Part shown: positions 40,245 through 51,226 of the stretch, piece after piece
Numbering within the stretch: position 1 is the stretch's first letter
Layout: the number at the start of each line of letters is the position of its first letter
Assembly (NCBI GenBank): GCA_030694965.1
Contig: JAUYTZ010000018.1
Span: 145,559-209,558, forward strand
Direction of reading: 5' to 3'
From: Candidatus Paracaedibacteraceae bacterium
GTDB lineage: Bacteria > Pseudomonadota > Alphaproteobacteria > Paracaedibacterales > CAIOTO01
Length of the DNA: 64,000 nt
Position numbers and translations under genes: made by a program
The notes under the pieces: generated by a model
What the model was told of the DNA's origin: nothing
The model's input: only the letters and a program-made list of their open reading frames with translations
Database searches by the model: none

Positions 40245-41375
40245 ATGAGTATTTTTTCTTATAGAATGACAATGCTTTTACTGTTTGTAAAATTCTCTTT
40301 TGCACTGGAAGGTACGTTTTTTGAGTCCCACGGAGCAAATTTAAGCGAAAACGAGAATTTTCATTATTTGGTGATCCCTGGCATAACGGGTAAGGGCGGC
40401 GAGCATATTGTTGATTCAAAAATAATCAACCCTTTTTCTGAAGATCATGTGAAGCGCATTTCAACGCCAACAGAGCCGTGGCCTTTTAATTTTAGTTCAA
40501 CGGCTGACTTCGGACAAAAGGGTTGCCAGGAGCCTCTTATAACAGCAATTAAGGATCATTTCAAAAACTATCCCAAAACAAAGATTAATATTCATGCCTC
40601 ATCTCAAGGGACTGCAACTACGCTCAATACACTCGCAAGGCTTGCTGAAGAAGATAAAGGTAAAAACGAAAGTGATAAAATTATCCCTAAAATCGGCGCA
40701 ATTATTCTTGAATCTGCAATGATATCTGGCAATAGCGCTATTTACCACACCGTAACAAATACATTTCGTTTTGGTTTTATTCCTTATGGTAAAATTATTG
40801 GTGCATTACCTTATTCGCGTATGCTGATTTCAAATTTATCAAAATCAACATTTCCGAATTATAGTCCAAATGGCTTGCAAACCATCGATATTTTATCAAA
40901 AATTCCGACAAGTATACCAATCATCATAATTCATTCTAAAAAGGATCTTATACTTCCTTATGACGGAGCTATTGGTATTTATAAAAAACTCAAAGATCTT
41001 GGAAATGAGAATGTCTATTTACTAAGCAGTGATCGAAAGCTGCATATTGATTTACTAATTAACATTGTTCAAAAATCAGAAATCGGAGATCCTTATCTTA
41101 TTATTAATAATGAAGTTGATAGAAACATCTATTACATAAATGAAATATTTAAAAAACATAATCTTCCCTATCATCCAAAGATATTGGAAACAAAAAACCC
41201 TTTACTTCAAAATCTTTCACTTAAAGATGTTCAGCCAGATTTTACTATGGACCATTATGAAAAATATGAGCGTCTTGAATCACAAATTCGCCAAATTCAG
41301 CCATATATAAACGCTTCTTTGTCTAATCTCATTCCTCTTGCTATGTTTTTTTTCGCAAAAATATTTTATGGATAA
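40245..41375 (+). CDS. Alpha/beta-hydrolase-fold-like secreted protein with C-terminal hydrophobic tail
   Basis: Signal-like N-terminus; VIPGITGKGGE; nucleophile elbow-like INIHASSQGTATTL (AxSxG); IPIIIIHSKKDLILPYDGA; C-terminal NLIPLAMFFFAKIFYG. Confidence 0.6.
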   Translation: MSIFSYRMTMLLLFVKFSFALEGTFFESHGANLSENENFHYLVIPGITGKGGEHIVDSKIINPFSEDHVKRISTPTEPWPFNFSSTADFGQKGCQEPLITAIKDHFKNYPKTKINIHASSQGTATTLNTLARLAEEDKGKNESDKIIPKIGAIILESAMISGNSAIYHTVTNTFRFGFIPYGKIIGALPYSRMLISNLSKSTFPNYSPNGLQTIDILSKIPTSIPIIIIHSKKDLILPYDGAIGIYKKLKDLGNENVYLLSSDRKLHIDLLINIVQKSEIGDPYLIINNEVDRNIYYINEIFKKHNLPYHPKILETKNPLLQNLSLKDVQPDFTMDHYEKYERLESQIRQIQPYINASLSNLIPLAMFFFAKIFYG

Positions 41376-41583
41376 AAACACATGGAAACAAAAAGATAAT
41401 AGCTTCTGTGTCATTTTTGCAGAATCTTCATAACACTTAAAAAATATCTTGTGACAAATTTAGTGCAAAACGATGTTGAAGGTGCTATATTTTTGATTGT
41501 GTATCAGTATTCACTTGAAACACACATTTTTTAGGTATGCATAAGCATAAATAGTAACATTTTATTTTAATCGAATAGGCAAG

Positions 41584-42189
41584 ATGGACTACACATTGCT
41601 TACAAAAACAGCATCGCCAACGATCAGCTTTATGCCTCCAAAGACAATTGTTCTTGTGGGTCTGATGGGGTGCGGAAAAACAAGTATCGGGAAACGCCTT
41701 GCAAAAAGGCTTGAACTTCCTTTTAATGACTCAGACCATGCCGTAGAAGACGCAGCGGGTTGCCCAATCAAAGATATTTATAGTATCTATGGTGAAGAAG
41801 CTTTCCTTAGTGGAGAGCAGCGTGTAATCGCGCGATTATTGGAGCAACCAACACATATTTTAGCGACAGGTGGCACTTCATTTGCGAATGAGCCAACACG
41901 CGAACTTATTAAAAACAGTGCTATTTCTGTGTGGCTTAATGCAGATCTTGAAACATTGGTTGCTCGCGTATCACGCCGTAATGATCGTCCTCTTCTTGCA
42001 AACGGTAATCAACGCGAAGTGCTTGAGCAGATGATAGAAGAACGCTACCCACTTTATCAGCAAGCAGACATTCATGTGCAAACATTGGATGAGCCAACGA
42101 ATATAACTGTTGACCGCGTTATTCAAGCAATGACGGATTACATTCGTGAAAAATACCCGTCCTACTACGTGTTAAAATCTGTATTATAG
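41584..42189 (+). CDS. aroK: Shikimate kinase
   Basis: VLVGLMGCGKTSIGKRLAKRLELPFNDSDHAVEDAAG (Walker A plus D-D motif), ILATGGTSF, RNDRPLL. Confidence 0.94.
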   Translation: MDYTLLTKTASPTISFMPPKTIVLVGLMGCGKTSIGKRLAKRLELPFNDSDHAVEDAAGCPIKDIYSIYGEEAFLSGEQRVIARLLEQPTHILATGGTSFANEPTRELIKNSAISVWLNADLETLVARVSRRNDRPLLANGNQREVLEQMIEERYPLYQQADIHVQTLDEPTNITVDRVIQAMTDYIREKYPSYYVLKSVL

Positions 42190-42307
42190 TTTTTTAGGTA
42201 CGTTAATTTATTACTTTTTTAAGCAGTTATTTTTAGTATCCTTCTTTTGCTTGCCTTTTGTCTTGTTTGATTCTAATAAAATTAACGTCATTTATTTTTT
42301 AGTTTTT

Positions 42308-42333
42308 GTTATTCTCGCCTGCGCGGGAATAAC
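42308..42333. repeat. Intergenic palindromic repeat GTTATTCTCGCCTGCGCGGGAATAAC
   Basis: 11-bp arms GTTATTCTCGC / GCGGGAATAAC (one T-G position) around CTGC. Confidence 0.7.
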
Positions 42334-42393
42334 AGTTGTGCACACAACGCTTAAACAGCAGTCAAGCTACTTTAAAAATAGTTTTTAAACTCA

Positions 42394-42921
42394 TTAGCCA
42401 AAATGGTGCGCTTTTTCAAAAATCCATTCTTTCCAACTTTTTAGCTGTCTTAAATTTTGATCAACGGCAGCCATAGTGTTGCTTTGGTCGGCTGTTTCGT
42501 CAGCAAACCAAACGCTGAGCCAGCAATTAAAATATAAGGCGTATGCATGCATACGTGCATTACTTGCGATATTATCCTCATCTAAACCAATAGCCATAAA
42601 CATCCGCATGAAAAATCCGCGTGCGGCAGGGATGAAATCTTTTAGGATACATGGCGATAATATAATTTCATTGTATAGCTTCCTTAAGATTTTTTTATCA
42701 TCTGCCATTGTGTCAAATATGATCAGAGTTGCTTCTAGTAATCGATCGTGAATTGGAAAAACACTTTGCAAGATGCTAAAACTATGGCGACTTTGACTTT
42801 CAATGTAATAAACATATGCTAACAGCGTTTCGTTGGGATCTTCCCCAAGCCCTTTGATTCCCGATTGTTCAATCTTTTCATGGTCCAATGGATTTTTCAT
42901 GGTGCGCTCCAGTCTTTTCAA
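42394..42921 (-). CDS. TetR_C/COQ9-like helical protein without obvious HTH
   Basis: 175 aa; LYFNCWLSVWFADETADQSNTMAAVDQNLRQLKSW resembles the C-terminus of alphaproteobacterial TetR/COQ9-type proteins; N-terminus lacks a TetR HTH. Confidence 0.5.
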   Translation of the reverse strand: MKRLERTMKNPLDHEKIEQSGIKGLGEDPNETLLAYVYYIESQSRHSFSILQSVFPIHDRLLEATLIIFDTMADDKKILRKLYNEIILSPCILKDFIPAARGFFMRMFMAIGLDEDNIASNARMHAYALYFNCWLSVWFADETADQSNTMAAVDQNLRQLKSWKEWIFEKAHHFG

Positions 42922-43100
42922 TACTTTTTACGGCATGCTTCTGGTGCTAGTATACTCTTTTAATTTCATTTCAAGTGATGTTTTTTCTAAAAAAATACAT
43001 GCAAATTAAAGGTAAAAAAGCATGAAAAGAAAATGCTATTTGCATTTTTCATCAAAGATTTGTATCGTCGATAAATAGAAAACAAAAAAAGAAGTAACCC

Positions 43101-43349
43101 ATGGAAAACGTAGTTATAGGTGGCGTTTCAGGCGCAGAATTAAGGCAGTTTATTGAACGCATCGAAAATCTTGAACAAGAAAAAGCTGAGCTTGCTGAAC
43201 AAGTTAGGGACGTAATGGCTGAAGCAAAAGCAGAAGGTTTTGATGTGAAAATTTTACGACAATTAATTCGTATGCGAAAAATGAAAAAAGAAGAGCTCGC
43301 AGAACAAGAAGAATTATTAGAACTTTATAGACGCGCACTTGGTGAGTAA
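43101..43349 (+). CDS. gapR: GapR-family DNA-binding protein (DUF2312)
   Basis: 82 aa; AELRQFIERIENLEQEKAELAEQVRDVMAEAKAEGFDVKILRQLIRMRKM..ELAEQEELLELYRRALG. Confidence 0.95.
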   Translation: MENVVIGGVSGAELRQFIERIENLEQEKAELAEQVRDVMAEAKAEGFDVKILRQLIRMRKMKKEELAEQEELLELYRRALGE

Positions 43350-43352
43350 GCA

Positions 43353-44123
43353 TTGAACGCAAAAACGTATTGTATATTCAAAAAAACAGTAAAAGCGTTT
43401 AGCTTGCTAGAAATGGCGTTAGTTCTGTCTATTATCGGGATTATTTCAGCTTACGCTATTCCAGTTCTTTTGCAAACTCGTGTGGTTGCACGTTGGAAAG
43501 AAACGGATGCAAAAATAGAGGCTTTAAGTTATGCACTTGCTGGGTACGTGCAGCTTAATAAGCGATTGCCATACCCAGCAAATCCTGCGGCAAGTGGTGT
43601 ACAAGAAGGTATTCAAGTTGATAGGTTGATAACAGGTATTATTCCATATCGAACTCTTGGTTTGCAGGAAAGCGATGCAAAGGACGGATTTCATCATTGG
43701 ATCAGTTACTCTGCTGCGCCTGCTTTAACAAGCGACATCCCAGATCAATATCCTAATAGACGTGCTGTTTCGGCATCTTCTTTGCAAGGCGCAGATAATC
43801 AGTTTTGTCTGAGGCCTCCTCTTTCAGCGCAGTTAAGTGTTAAAAATCAGCAAGGCATTTCTATGTTTGATTCAAGGCAATCTATTGAATCATCTGTTGA
43901 TATGATAGCATTTGTTTTAGTAAGTCATGGTCCTTCTGGTGGAGGAGCTTTTTGTGAGTCAGGTCAACGTCGAACAGCGGTGGGAGATAAACAAGCTAAC
44001 ACAAATGGGATCAACTTTATCGATCGACCTATATGTAAAGAATTTGATGATCGAATTCGCTGGGTTTCGCGTAACAATCTTATGACAATGTATGCAAAGC
44101 AACCTTGTAAAACAGTAAAATGA
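43353..44123 (+). CDS. Prepilin-type N-terminal methylation motif protein (TTG start)
   Basis: KAFSLLEMALVLSIIGIISAYAIPVLL: class III signal with Glu+5; body not recognised. Confidence 0.75.
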   Translation: MNAKTYCIFKKTVKAFSLLEMALVLSIIGIISAYAIPVLLQTRVVARWKETDAKIEALSYALAGYVQLNKRLPYPANPAASGVQEGIQVDRLITGIIPYRTLGLQESDAKDGFHHWISYSAAPALTSDIPDQYPNRRAVSASSLQGADNQFCLRPPLSAQLSVKNQQGISMFDSRQSIESSVDMIAFVLVSHGPSGGGAFCESGQRRTAVGDKQANTNGINFIDRPICKEFDDRIRWVSRNNLMTMYAKQPCKTVK

Positions 44124-44369
44124 TTTTTTAGAAAAGATTATTTACTTCTAGTTTATCTTCCATTTTTTTTCTTAGAAATTTGTTGGCCACACTATTGTTA
44201 GCAGCTACTTTGTCAAAATGCTGCTGCTTAAATGTTTTTTAAAGATATTTAAAGTAATATTTCATTAAGAGGGCAGCGAAGGATTACCATATTTTAATTT
44301 CTTTTGACGTGAGCAAGAGAATATCGTTTCTTAATAAAATGTAACACTCTCTAACAACGCACTAAATAT

Positions 44370-46217
44370 TTATTCGACGGTAACTGATTTTGCTAAATTC
44401 CTTGGCTGATCGACATCCGTACCTTTCATATGAGCTGTATAATATGCGAGTAGTTGAATGGGCAGGGTAAATAAAATGGGTGCTGTCAAAATGTTTGATT
44501 CAGGCAATGTTACAATTTCAAGACACTTCATCGTTTTTGTCTGTTCTATAATTTGCTTGGTTCCCTTTTCATCTGAAAAAATAATAACTTTTGCACCACG
44601 CGCTAATACTTCTTGCACATTTGATAATGTTTTTTCAAACCATTCATCATGAGGCGCCAAAACAATTACTGGCATTTTAGGATCGATCAATGCAATAGGG
44701 CCATGTTTAAGTTCACCTGCTGGGTACCCTTCGGCATGAATGTAGGAAATTTCTTTAAGTTTTAGCGCGCCTTCAAGTGCGATTGGAAAATTAACACCGC
44801 GTCCTAAATATAAAGCATGATGCACTTGGCATAAGTGTGTTGCCAACTGATGATAAATTCCATCGTTACGCAGCAATTCGCTGATACAACCTGGAAGTTT
44901 TGCGAATGATTGAAAATATTGTGTCCACTCGGTTTCAGAAATTGTGCACCGTTCTTTTGCAAATTTCAAACAGATGGCTGCCAGCACAACAAGTTGCGCT
45001 GTGAATGCTTTCGTGCTTGCTACGCCAATTTCAGGTCCTGCCATTGTGTGAATGACAAAATCTGACGCACGCGCGATAGAACTTTCAGAAACGTTTACAA
45101 TAGATAGGCATGTTTCATTATTTTGTTTCACAAGGGTTAAAGCCGCCATTGTATCAATGGTTTCGCCTGATTGAGTGATAAATAAATTTAATGTTTGCCC
45201 GTCAAAAACAGGTGTGCGATATCTAAATTCAGATGCAATTTCAACGTCTACATGGATGTGTGCTAATTTTTCAAACCAATATTTTGCAACCATTCCTGCA
45301 TAATAAGAGGTGCCACACGCAATAATGCGAATCTTGGAAAAAGGTTTGTTCAGAGCAAGTAATGGGCTATGAAAAGATTCATCTTCGATTGAGATGAGTG
45401 ATTGCAAAGTATCGCTAATTGTTAATGGTTGTTCAAATATTTCTTTAAGCATGTAGTGCGTAAATGCACCTTTGCTAATAGCATCTACTGTAATGTTTGT
45501 TTGTCTTAGTGGCCGTTGTACAATTTCACCATCAGCATCTGAAATGATGATTTCTGGTGTGGTGTCATTTAATGTTAATGTGGCAATATCACCTTCTTCA
45601 AGATAGCAAAGTGTTTTAACCCATGATGCAAGGGCAATTGCATCTGATCCAATGAATAATTCAGATTCCGTCATCCCTAAAACAAGTGGACTGCCCCGTC
45701 TTGCTGCGATTAACATATTATCATGATTTTTAAAAAGAAACGCTAAAGCAAATGCGCCTTTGATTTGTGAAAGTGCTTTTTGGACTGCTTTAAATGGAGT
45801 TAAGCCTTCTTGCATGTGAAATGTCACAATATGCATGACAACTTCAGTATCTGTATCGCTGGTAAAAACAGCGCCACGTTTGATGAGATTTTCTTTAAGT
45901 GATGCAAAATTTTCAATAATACCATTATGTACAACGGCAACTGTCTCATTTGCCATGGGATGGGCGTTGCTTTTTGTAACACCACCATGGGTTGCCCAAC
46001 GTGTGTGCCCAATGCCAATATGACCTTCAAGTGGATGATCGTTTACAACATCAATAAGCTTTTCAAGTTTGCCCTCTGCACGGCGTCTATCAATGCCACC
46101 ATCTGTAATCGTTGCAATACCAGCTGAATCATAGCCGCGATACTCAAGGCGCTTAAGTCCTTCGAGTAATCGAATGCTTACGTTTGATTGACTGATAATT
46201 CCAATGATGCCACACAT
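44370..46217 (-). CDS. glmS: Glutamine--fructose-6-phosphate aminotransferase (isomerizing)
   Basis: MCGIIGIIS (N-terminal nucleophile), GHTRWATHG, ACGTSYYAG, C-terminal DQPRNLAKSVTVE. Confidence 0.98.
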   Translation of the reverse strand: MCGIIGIISQSNVSIRLLEGLKRLEYRGYDSAGIATITDGGIDRRRAEGKLEKLIDVVNDHPLEGHIGIGHTRWATHGGVTKSNAHPMANETVAVVHNGIIENFASLKENLIKRGAVFTSDTDTEVVMHIVTFHMQEGLTPFKAVQKALSQIKGAFALAFLFKNHDNMLIAARRGSPLVLGMTESELFIGSDAIALASWVKTLCYLEEGDIATLTLNDTTPEIIISDADGEIVQRPLRQTNITVDAISKGAFTHYMLKEIFEQPLTISDTLQSLISIEDESFHSPLLALNKPFSKIRIIACGTSYYAGMVAKYWFEKLAHIHVDVEIASEFRYRTPVFDGQTLNLFITQSGETIDTMAALTLVKQNNETCLSIVNVSESSIARASDFVIHTMAGPEIGVASTKAFTAQLVVLAAICLKFAKERCTISETEWTQYFQSFAKLPGCISELLRNDGIYHQLATHLCQVHHALYLGRGVNFPIALEGALKLKEISYIHAEGYPAGELKHGPIALIDPKMPVIVLAPHDEWFEKTLSNVQEVLARGAKVIIFSDEKGTKQIIEQTKTMKCLEIVTLPESNILTAPILFTLPIQLLAYYTAHMKGTDVDQPRNLAKSVTVE

Positions 46218-46345
46218 AAAGTTTCTCTTTTTTATTAATTGAATTTAAAAATTAACATAGCCTAAAAATGAAGAGTTGTGTGTGACAAAATATGACAATC
46301 AGCTTTAAAAGTGTGTTGATACCGCGTGATTAATCCATTTTAATT

Positions 46346-48985
46346 ATGTATGATGTTCTAATACTATCAAAAAATAATAATGTGGTTTTTTCTATGGCAT
46401 CTGGTACTTTTACTCAAAATTCTAATCAGGGTTCGATGGTAAATGTGATTTCCATGTCATCGACCTTAACGCCTATGATGCAGCAGTATTGGGAATTAAA
46501 AAAATCGCACCCGAATGAGATTTTATTTTATCGTATGGGTGATTTTTATGAAATGTTTTATGATGATGCCGTGGCAGCTGCGCATGACCTTGATATTGCA
46601 TTGACGAAGCGTGGTAAAAATGAGGGCGAAGATATACCAATGTGCGGCGTGCCGTTTCATGCGTATGAAAACTACCTTGCGCGTCTCATTCAAAAAGGGC
46701 ATCGGGTTGCTATTTGCGAGCAGCTTGAATCTCCGGAAGATGCTAAAAAGCGTGGTGCAAAGGGGCCTCTTCAGCGTGGTGTTGTGCGTGTTGTCACACC
46801 TGGAACATTAACGGAAGAAACGCTTTTACCTGCACGTCAAAATAATTATTTAATTGCTTTATCGCCTATCGTAAAAGGAGGAATGGGAATATCGATTATC
46901 GATATTTCAACGGGTGAATTTATGCTTGAACCGTGTGCGCTAAATGAGTTAGCAACGACGTTAGCAAGGCTTAATCCTTCTGAAATTTTAATGCCGGACA
47001 CGCATCTTAATTCCGGTGAGTTATCAGATATATTGATGCCGTGGCGCCGTAAATGCACACCGTTGCCGCCTGTTCGTTTTAGTCATAGTAACTGCGTTGA
47101 TCGCTTGATGTCTTTTTTTAAAACAAAGACTCTTGATGTTTTTGGAGCCATACCAGATGAATGTGTGATGGCTGCTGGTGTTGCGCTTGATTATCTTTAT
47201 TTAACGCAAAAAGAGGCGCTGCCCCGTTTAGCGTACCCGCGTTTTATTCAAAAATCTGAAGCGCTTGTTATTGATGCTGCGACGCGCAAAAGTTTAGAAT
47301 TAGTTTATAATCAAAGTGGTCAATTTCAAGGCTCGTTGCTGCATGCCATTGATCGAACATTAACGCCTATGGGTGCGCGCCTTTTGGTGAAGCGTTTGTC
47401 AGCGCCATTGATTAACCCAAAGCTGATTGAAGAACGTCAACAAAAAGTAGCCTATTTTTATAATGCGCCTGATTTGCGTAAACAGATTCGATTATTTTTA
47501 TCAAAATGCCCAGATGCAGAACGTGCACTTAGTCGTCTGCTTATGGCTAGAGGCGGTCCTAGAGATGTCGGTTTAATTCGCCAAACCCTTGTGCAATCAG
47601 AAGAGCTTGCTATGCTATTGAATGAAAACATTTCATTTGCAGCTCAATGGAAAGAAGTTTTGGTGAGCAACACTGAAGTTCTTGCTTTATTGACTGCGGC
47701 TTTTAAAGAAGAGCAGCTGCCGCTGCTAGCGCGGGATGGCGGTTTTATTGCAGATGGCTATTCAGCTGAACTTGATCGTATTAGGCATGTGCAGGCGAAT
47801 GGCCATTCCATGATTCAAGCATTGCAGCAGCGTTATGTAACTGAGACCTCTATTACAACATTAAAGATTCGCCATAACCATGTGCTTGGATATCATATAG
47901 ATGTAAGTCCAAGTCATAATAGCAAAGTTCCCTCTGAATTTATTCACAGGCAAACATTATCGACGAGTTACCGCTACACGACAGTTGAATTATCTGAGCT
48001 TGAGCAAGAGCTGAGTCAAGCATCAGCATTAGCTTTAACGCTTGAATTATCATTATATGAAAATTTAATGGCTGACATTGCATCAGTGGCTGATTCATTA
48101 AAACAAGTTTTATCTGTGATTGCAGATATTGACTTTGCAGCAGCTGCCGCTGAGCTTGCGGTCATTGAAGGATATGTTGAACCTATTATTGATGAATCGC
48201 GTATTGTTCAAATTGAGGGCGGCCGTCATCCTGTGGTTGAACAGTCATTAAAACAGTCATATACAGCAACGCCGTTTGTATCGAATGATTGTAAGATGAC
48301 AGAACTTAAACAATTTTGGTTAATGACAGGTCCGAATATGGGCGGCAAAAGTACGTATCTTCGTCAAAATGCGCTTATAATAATTATGGCGCAAATGGGA
48401 ATGTATGTGCCAGCGAAGCGTGCGCGTATAGGGTGGGTCGATCGTATTTTTAGCCGTGTTGGTGCATCTGATGATTTAGCAGCTGGTAGGTCAACCTTTA
48501 TGGTGGAAATGGTTGAAACGGCTACGATTTTGCATCAAGCAACGAATCGATCTTTTGTCATCCTAGATGAGATAGGGCGCGGGACTGCAACGTACGATGG
48601 CTTGGCTATTGCGTGGGCTGTGTCTGAGCATTTGCATGATCAAGTAAAGTGTAGAGCTATTTTTGCAACGCATTACCATGAGTTGACTAAATTAAAAGAA
48701 ACTCTGGATCGGCTTGGCTGTTTAACAGTTCAAGTTGAAGAATGGCAAAGCCAAATTGTTTTCTTGCATAAAGTCATCGAAGGTGTGGCCGATCGATCGT
48801 ATGGAGTGCATGTAGCGGCGCTTGCAGGGTTGCCAAAAACGGTAGTAAATCGTGCGCAAGAGGTATTGCTTGTGCTTGAACAGAAAAGCCTTGAGAGTCA
48901 GACACAAGAGCATCAAAAGCATGTTTGTATTGTAAAAGAAGAAATCCCAGTACAAAAGAAGGTTCAGCTAAAATTGATTTTTTAG
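46346..48985 (+). CDS. mutS: DNA mismatch repair protein MutS; true start probably a downstream ATG
   Basis: [60 protein letters not shown]. Confidence 0.98.
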   Translation: MYDVLILSKNNNVVFSMASGTFTQNSNQGSMVNVISMSSTLTPMMQQYWELKKSHPNEILFYRMGDFYEMFYDDAVAAAHDLDIALTKRGKNEGEDIPMCGVPFHAYENYLARLIQKGHRVAICEQLESPEDAKKRGAKGPLQRGVVRVVTPGTLTEETLLPARQNNYLIALSPIVKGGMGISIIDISTGEFMLEPCALNELATTLARLNPSEILMPDTHLNSGELSDILMPWRRKCTPLPPVRFSHSNCVDRLMSFFKTKTLDVFGAIPDECVMAAGVALDYLYLTQKEALPRLAYPRFIQKSEALVIDAATRKSLELVYNQSGQFQGSLLHAIDRTLTPMGARLLVKRLSAPLINPKLIEERQQKVAYFYNAPDLRKQIRLFLSKCPDAERALSRLLMARGGPRDVGLIRQTLVQSEELAMLLNENISFAAQWKEVLVSNTEVLALLTAAFKEEQLPLLARDGGFIADGYSAELDRIRHVQANGHSMIQALQQRYVTETSITTLKIRHNHVLGYHIDVSPSHNSKVPSEFIHRQTLSTSYRYTTVELSELEQELSQASALALTLELSLYENLMADIASVADSLKQVLSVIADIDFAAAAAELAVIEGYVEPIIDESRIVQIEGGRHPVVEQSLKQSYTATPFVSNDCKMTELKQFWLMTGPNMGGKSTYLRQNALIIIMAQMGMYVPAKRARIGWVDRIFSRVGASDDLAAGRSTFMVEMVETATILHQATNRSFVILDEIGRGTATYDGLAIAWAVSEHLHDQVKCRAIFATHYHELTKLKETLDRLGCLTVQVEEWQSQIVFLHKVIEGVADRSYGVHVAALAGLPKTVVNRAQEVLLVLEQKSLESQTQEHQKHVCIVKEEIPVQKKVQLKLIF

Positions 48986-49086
48986 AAAGTGCTTGCTATT
49001 AAAAAAGTCAAACATGAACAAGTTTGTATTATGAGTGCAAATTTGCTCATGCTTAAATTCTTTGGCTAATAGTAGTGATTAGCTTT

Positions 49087-51102
49087 TTAAATATCGACAT
49101 CTTTAAAGAATGGTGCATTTTCTTGAATGAATAAGAATCGTGCTTCTGCATTTTTCCCCATTAGGCGCATTACAAAATTATCTTGTCCTGTTGCTTGATC
49201 TGGCAGTAATTGTACTTGCAGTAATGTGCGGTGAGCAGGTGACATCGTTGTTTGACGCAACTGATCAACGGGCATTTCCCCTAAACCTTTAAATCGGCTG
49301 ATTTCAACTTTGCTGTTTGATCTGAATTTTGTTTTCATAAATTCATCTTTTTCCGCGTCATTGCGTGCATACCAAACTGTGCCGCCATTTGCTAAGCGAT
49401 AAAGGGGTGGTTGCGCTAAGTATACGTAGCCTTTTTCAATGATTGGGCGCATTTCTTGAAAGAAAAATGTCAATAATAGTGACGCAATATGGGCGCCGTC
49501 AACATCCGCATCCGTCATGATTACAATACGATGATAGCGCAGTTTGCTTGGATCGCAGGCTTTGCCAACGCCGCACCCAAGAGCTAGAGCTAAGTCTGAC
49601 ACCTCTTGGTTTGCTTTAAGCTTATCAAGGGATGCTGTGGCAACGTTTAAAATTTTACCTTTTAGTGGTAGCACGGCTTGCGTTGCGCGTGAACGTGCTT
49701 GTTTAGCTGATCCTCCTGCAGAATCTCCTTCGACTAAAAAGATTTCACATTGACTTGGATCAGTTGATGTGCAGTCTGTAAGTTTTCCGGGTAAACGTAA
49801 TCTGCGTGTTGCGCTTGCACGTGCAACTTCCTTTGCCTTTTTCTTGCTAAGGCGTTCATCCGCGCGGGCTAGCGTTACTTCTAAAATGCGTTCAGCAAGT
49901 TTTGGATGGCCTGATAACCAGTGATCAAGGTGGTCTTTAATCGTGTTTTCAACAAGTCGTGCTGCTTGCTGTGATACTAATTTTTCTTTTGTTTGGCCTT
50001 GAAATTGTGGCTGTGGAATGAAACAAGAAAGCACAGCGATGACTGCTCCATTCACATCTTCTGCAGTGAGTGTTGATGTGCGGCGATTATTAATACGTTC
50101 ACCATAATCTTTAATTGCGCGTGTAAGCGCTGATCTTAAACCTGTTTCGTGTGTGCCGCCTTGAGGCGTTGGAATAGTATTACAAAAAGATACAATTCTG
50201 GATGCTTCACCTAAATCAATATCTTCTTCCATAATTGCTTCTGGCCATAGAATTGACCATTCAGCTTTACCTTGATTGTCAGGAAAATTGGCGTCGCCGT
50301 TAAAGCAGTTGGTGTCATTTAAAATAAGACCAGGTTGATCGCTAATCAAATCACGTAAGTAATCGCCAAGCCCATCCGGGTAGAAAAGACGTTGTTCCTT
50401 TGGAATGCGGTTATCTTTTATCAACGATGCGTCGCATGACCATAAAATTTCAACACCTTTGAACAAATATGCTTTCGCACGGGCCATTTGGTAAATATAA
50501 GCAGCTTTGAATGTGTGATCCTCAAAAATCTCAGGATCAGGATGAAAGCGAATAGACGTGCCTTTTTTACGGGTAGGTGTTTCATCTTTTGTAAGAGCCG
50601 ATATTGGTTTGCCTCGTGAGTAGTCTTGGCGATAACGACCTTTGTCACGGCATACCTCAATTTCAACAAGGTCTGATAGTGCATTTACAACTGAAATACC
50701 AACACCATGCAAACCGCCAGATGTGCTATAGACGCCTGTGTCAAATTTTCCGCCCGAGTGCAATGTTGTGAAAATAACTTCAAGAGCAGATAGTTCTGGA
50801 AATTTTGGGTGAGGGTCAACAGGAATGCCGCGTCCATCATCACGAATCATGATAATGTTATTTTTTTCTAGGCTAATTTCAATGCGCTTTGCAAATCCTG
50901 CAACAACTTCATCCATTGAGTTATCAAGTACTTCGGATACAAGGTGATGCATCGCTTTTTCATCCGTACCACCGATATACATGCCAGGACGTTTGCGCAC
51001 AGGTTCCAGGCCTTCAAGGACTTCAATGTCTTTTGCTGTATATTCTGCTTTAGGGCCTTTGGCTGCAGTTGATTTTGGTTGAAACAAGTTTGGCGTCGTC
51101 AT
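49087..51102 (-). CDS. parE: DNA topoisomerase IV subunit B; start placed at MTTPNLF rather than the longer ORF start at 51273
   Basis: GLEPVRKRPGMYIGGTDEKAMHHLVSEVLDNSMDE, GGLHGVGISVVNALS, FLVEGDSAGGSAKQARSRATQAVLPLKGKILNV; the long ORF start would overlap the upstream gene. Confidence 0.95.
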   Translation of the reverse strand: MTTPNLFQPKSTAAKGPKAEYTAKDIEVLEGLEPVRKRPGMYIGGTDEKAMHHLVSEVLDNSMDEVVAGFAKRIEISLEKNNIIMIRDDGRGIPVDPHPKFPELSALEVIFTTLHSGGKFDTGVYSTSGGLHGVGISVVNALSDLVEIEVCRDKGRYRQDYSRGKPISALTKDETPTRKKGTSIRFHPDPEIFEDHTFKAAYIYQMARAKAYLFKGVEILWSCDASLIKDNRIPKEQRLFYPDGLGDYLRDLISDQPGLILNDTNCFNGDANFPDNQGKAEWSILWPEAIMEEDIDLGEASRIVSFCNTIPTPQGGTHETGLRSALTRAIKDYGERINNRRTSTLTAEDVNGAVIAVLSCFIPQPQFQGQTKEKLVSQQAARLVENTIKDHLDHWLSGHPKLAERILEVTLARADERLSKKKAKEVARASATRRLRLPGKLTDCTSTDPSQCEIFLVEGDSAGGSAKQARSRATQAVLPLKGKILNVATASLDKLKANQEVSDLALALGCGVGKACDPSKLRYHRIVIMTDADVDGAHIASLLLTFFFQEMRPIIEKGYVYLAQPPLYRLANGGTVWYARNDAEKDEFMKTKFRSNSKVEISRFKGLGEMPVDQLRQTTMSPAHRTLLQVQLLPDQATGQDNFVMRLMGKNAEARFLFIQENAPFFKDVDI

Positions 51103-51226
51103 GATTTTTTTACCAGTATTTTTAGGGCGTTTAGATTGGCATGTGCCAATACTATTATTGATAACATTTTTTGTATAGGTTTTACACAATCTAATCGTGC
51201 AGTGTGTGTAGAATTGGAAATCTTTC

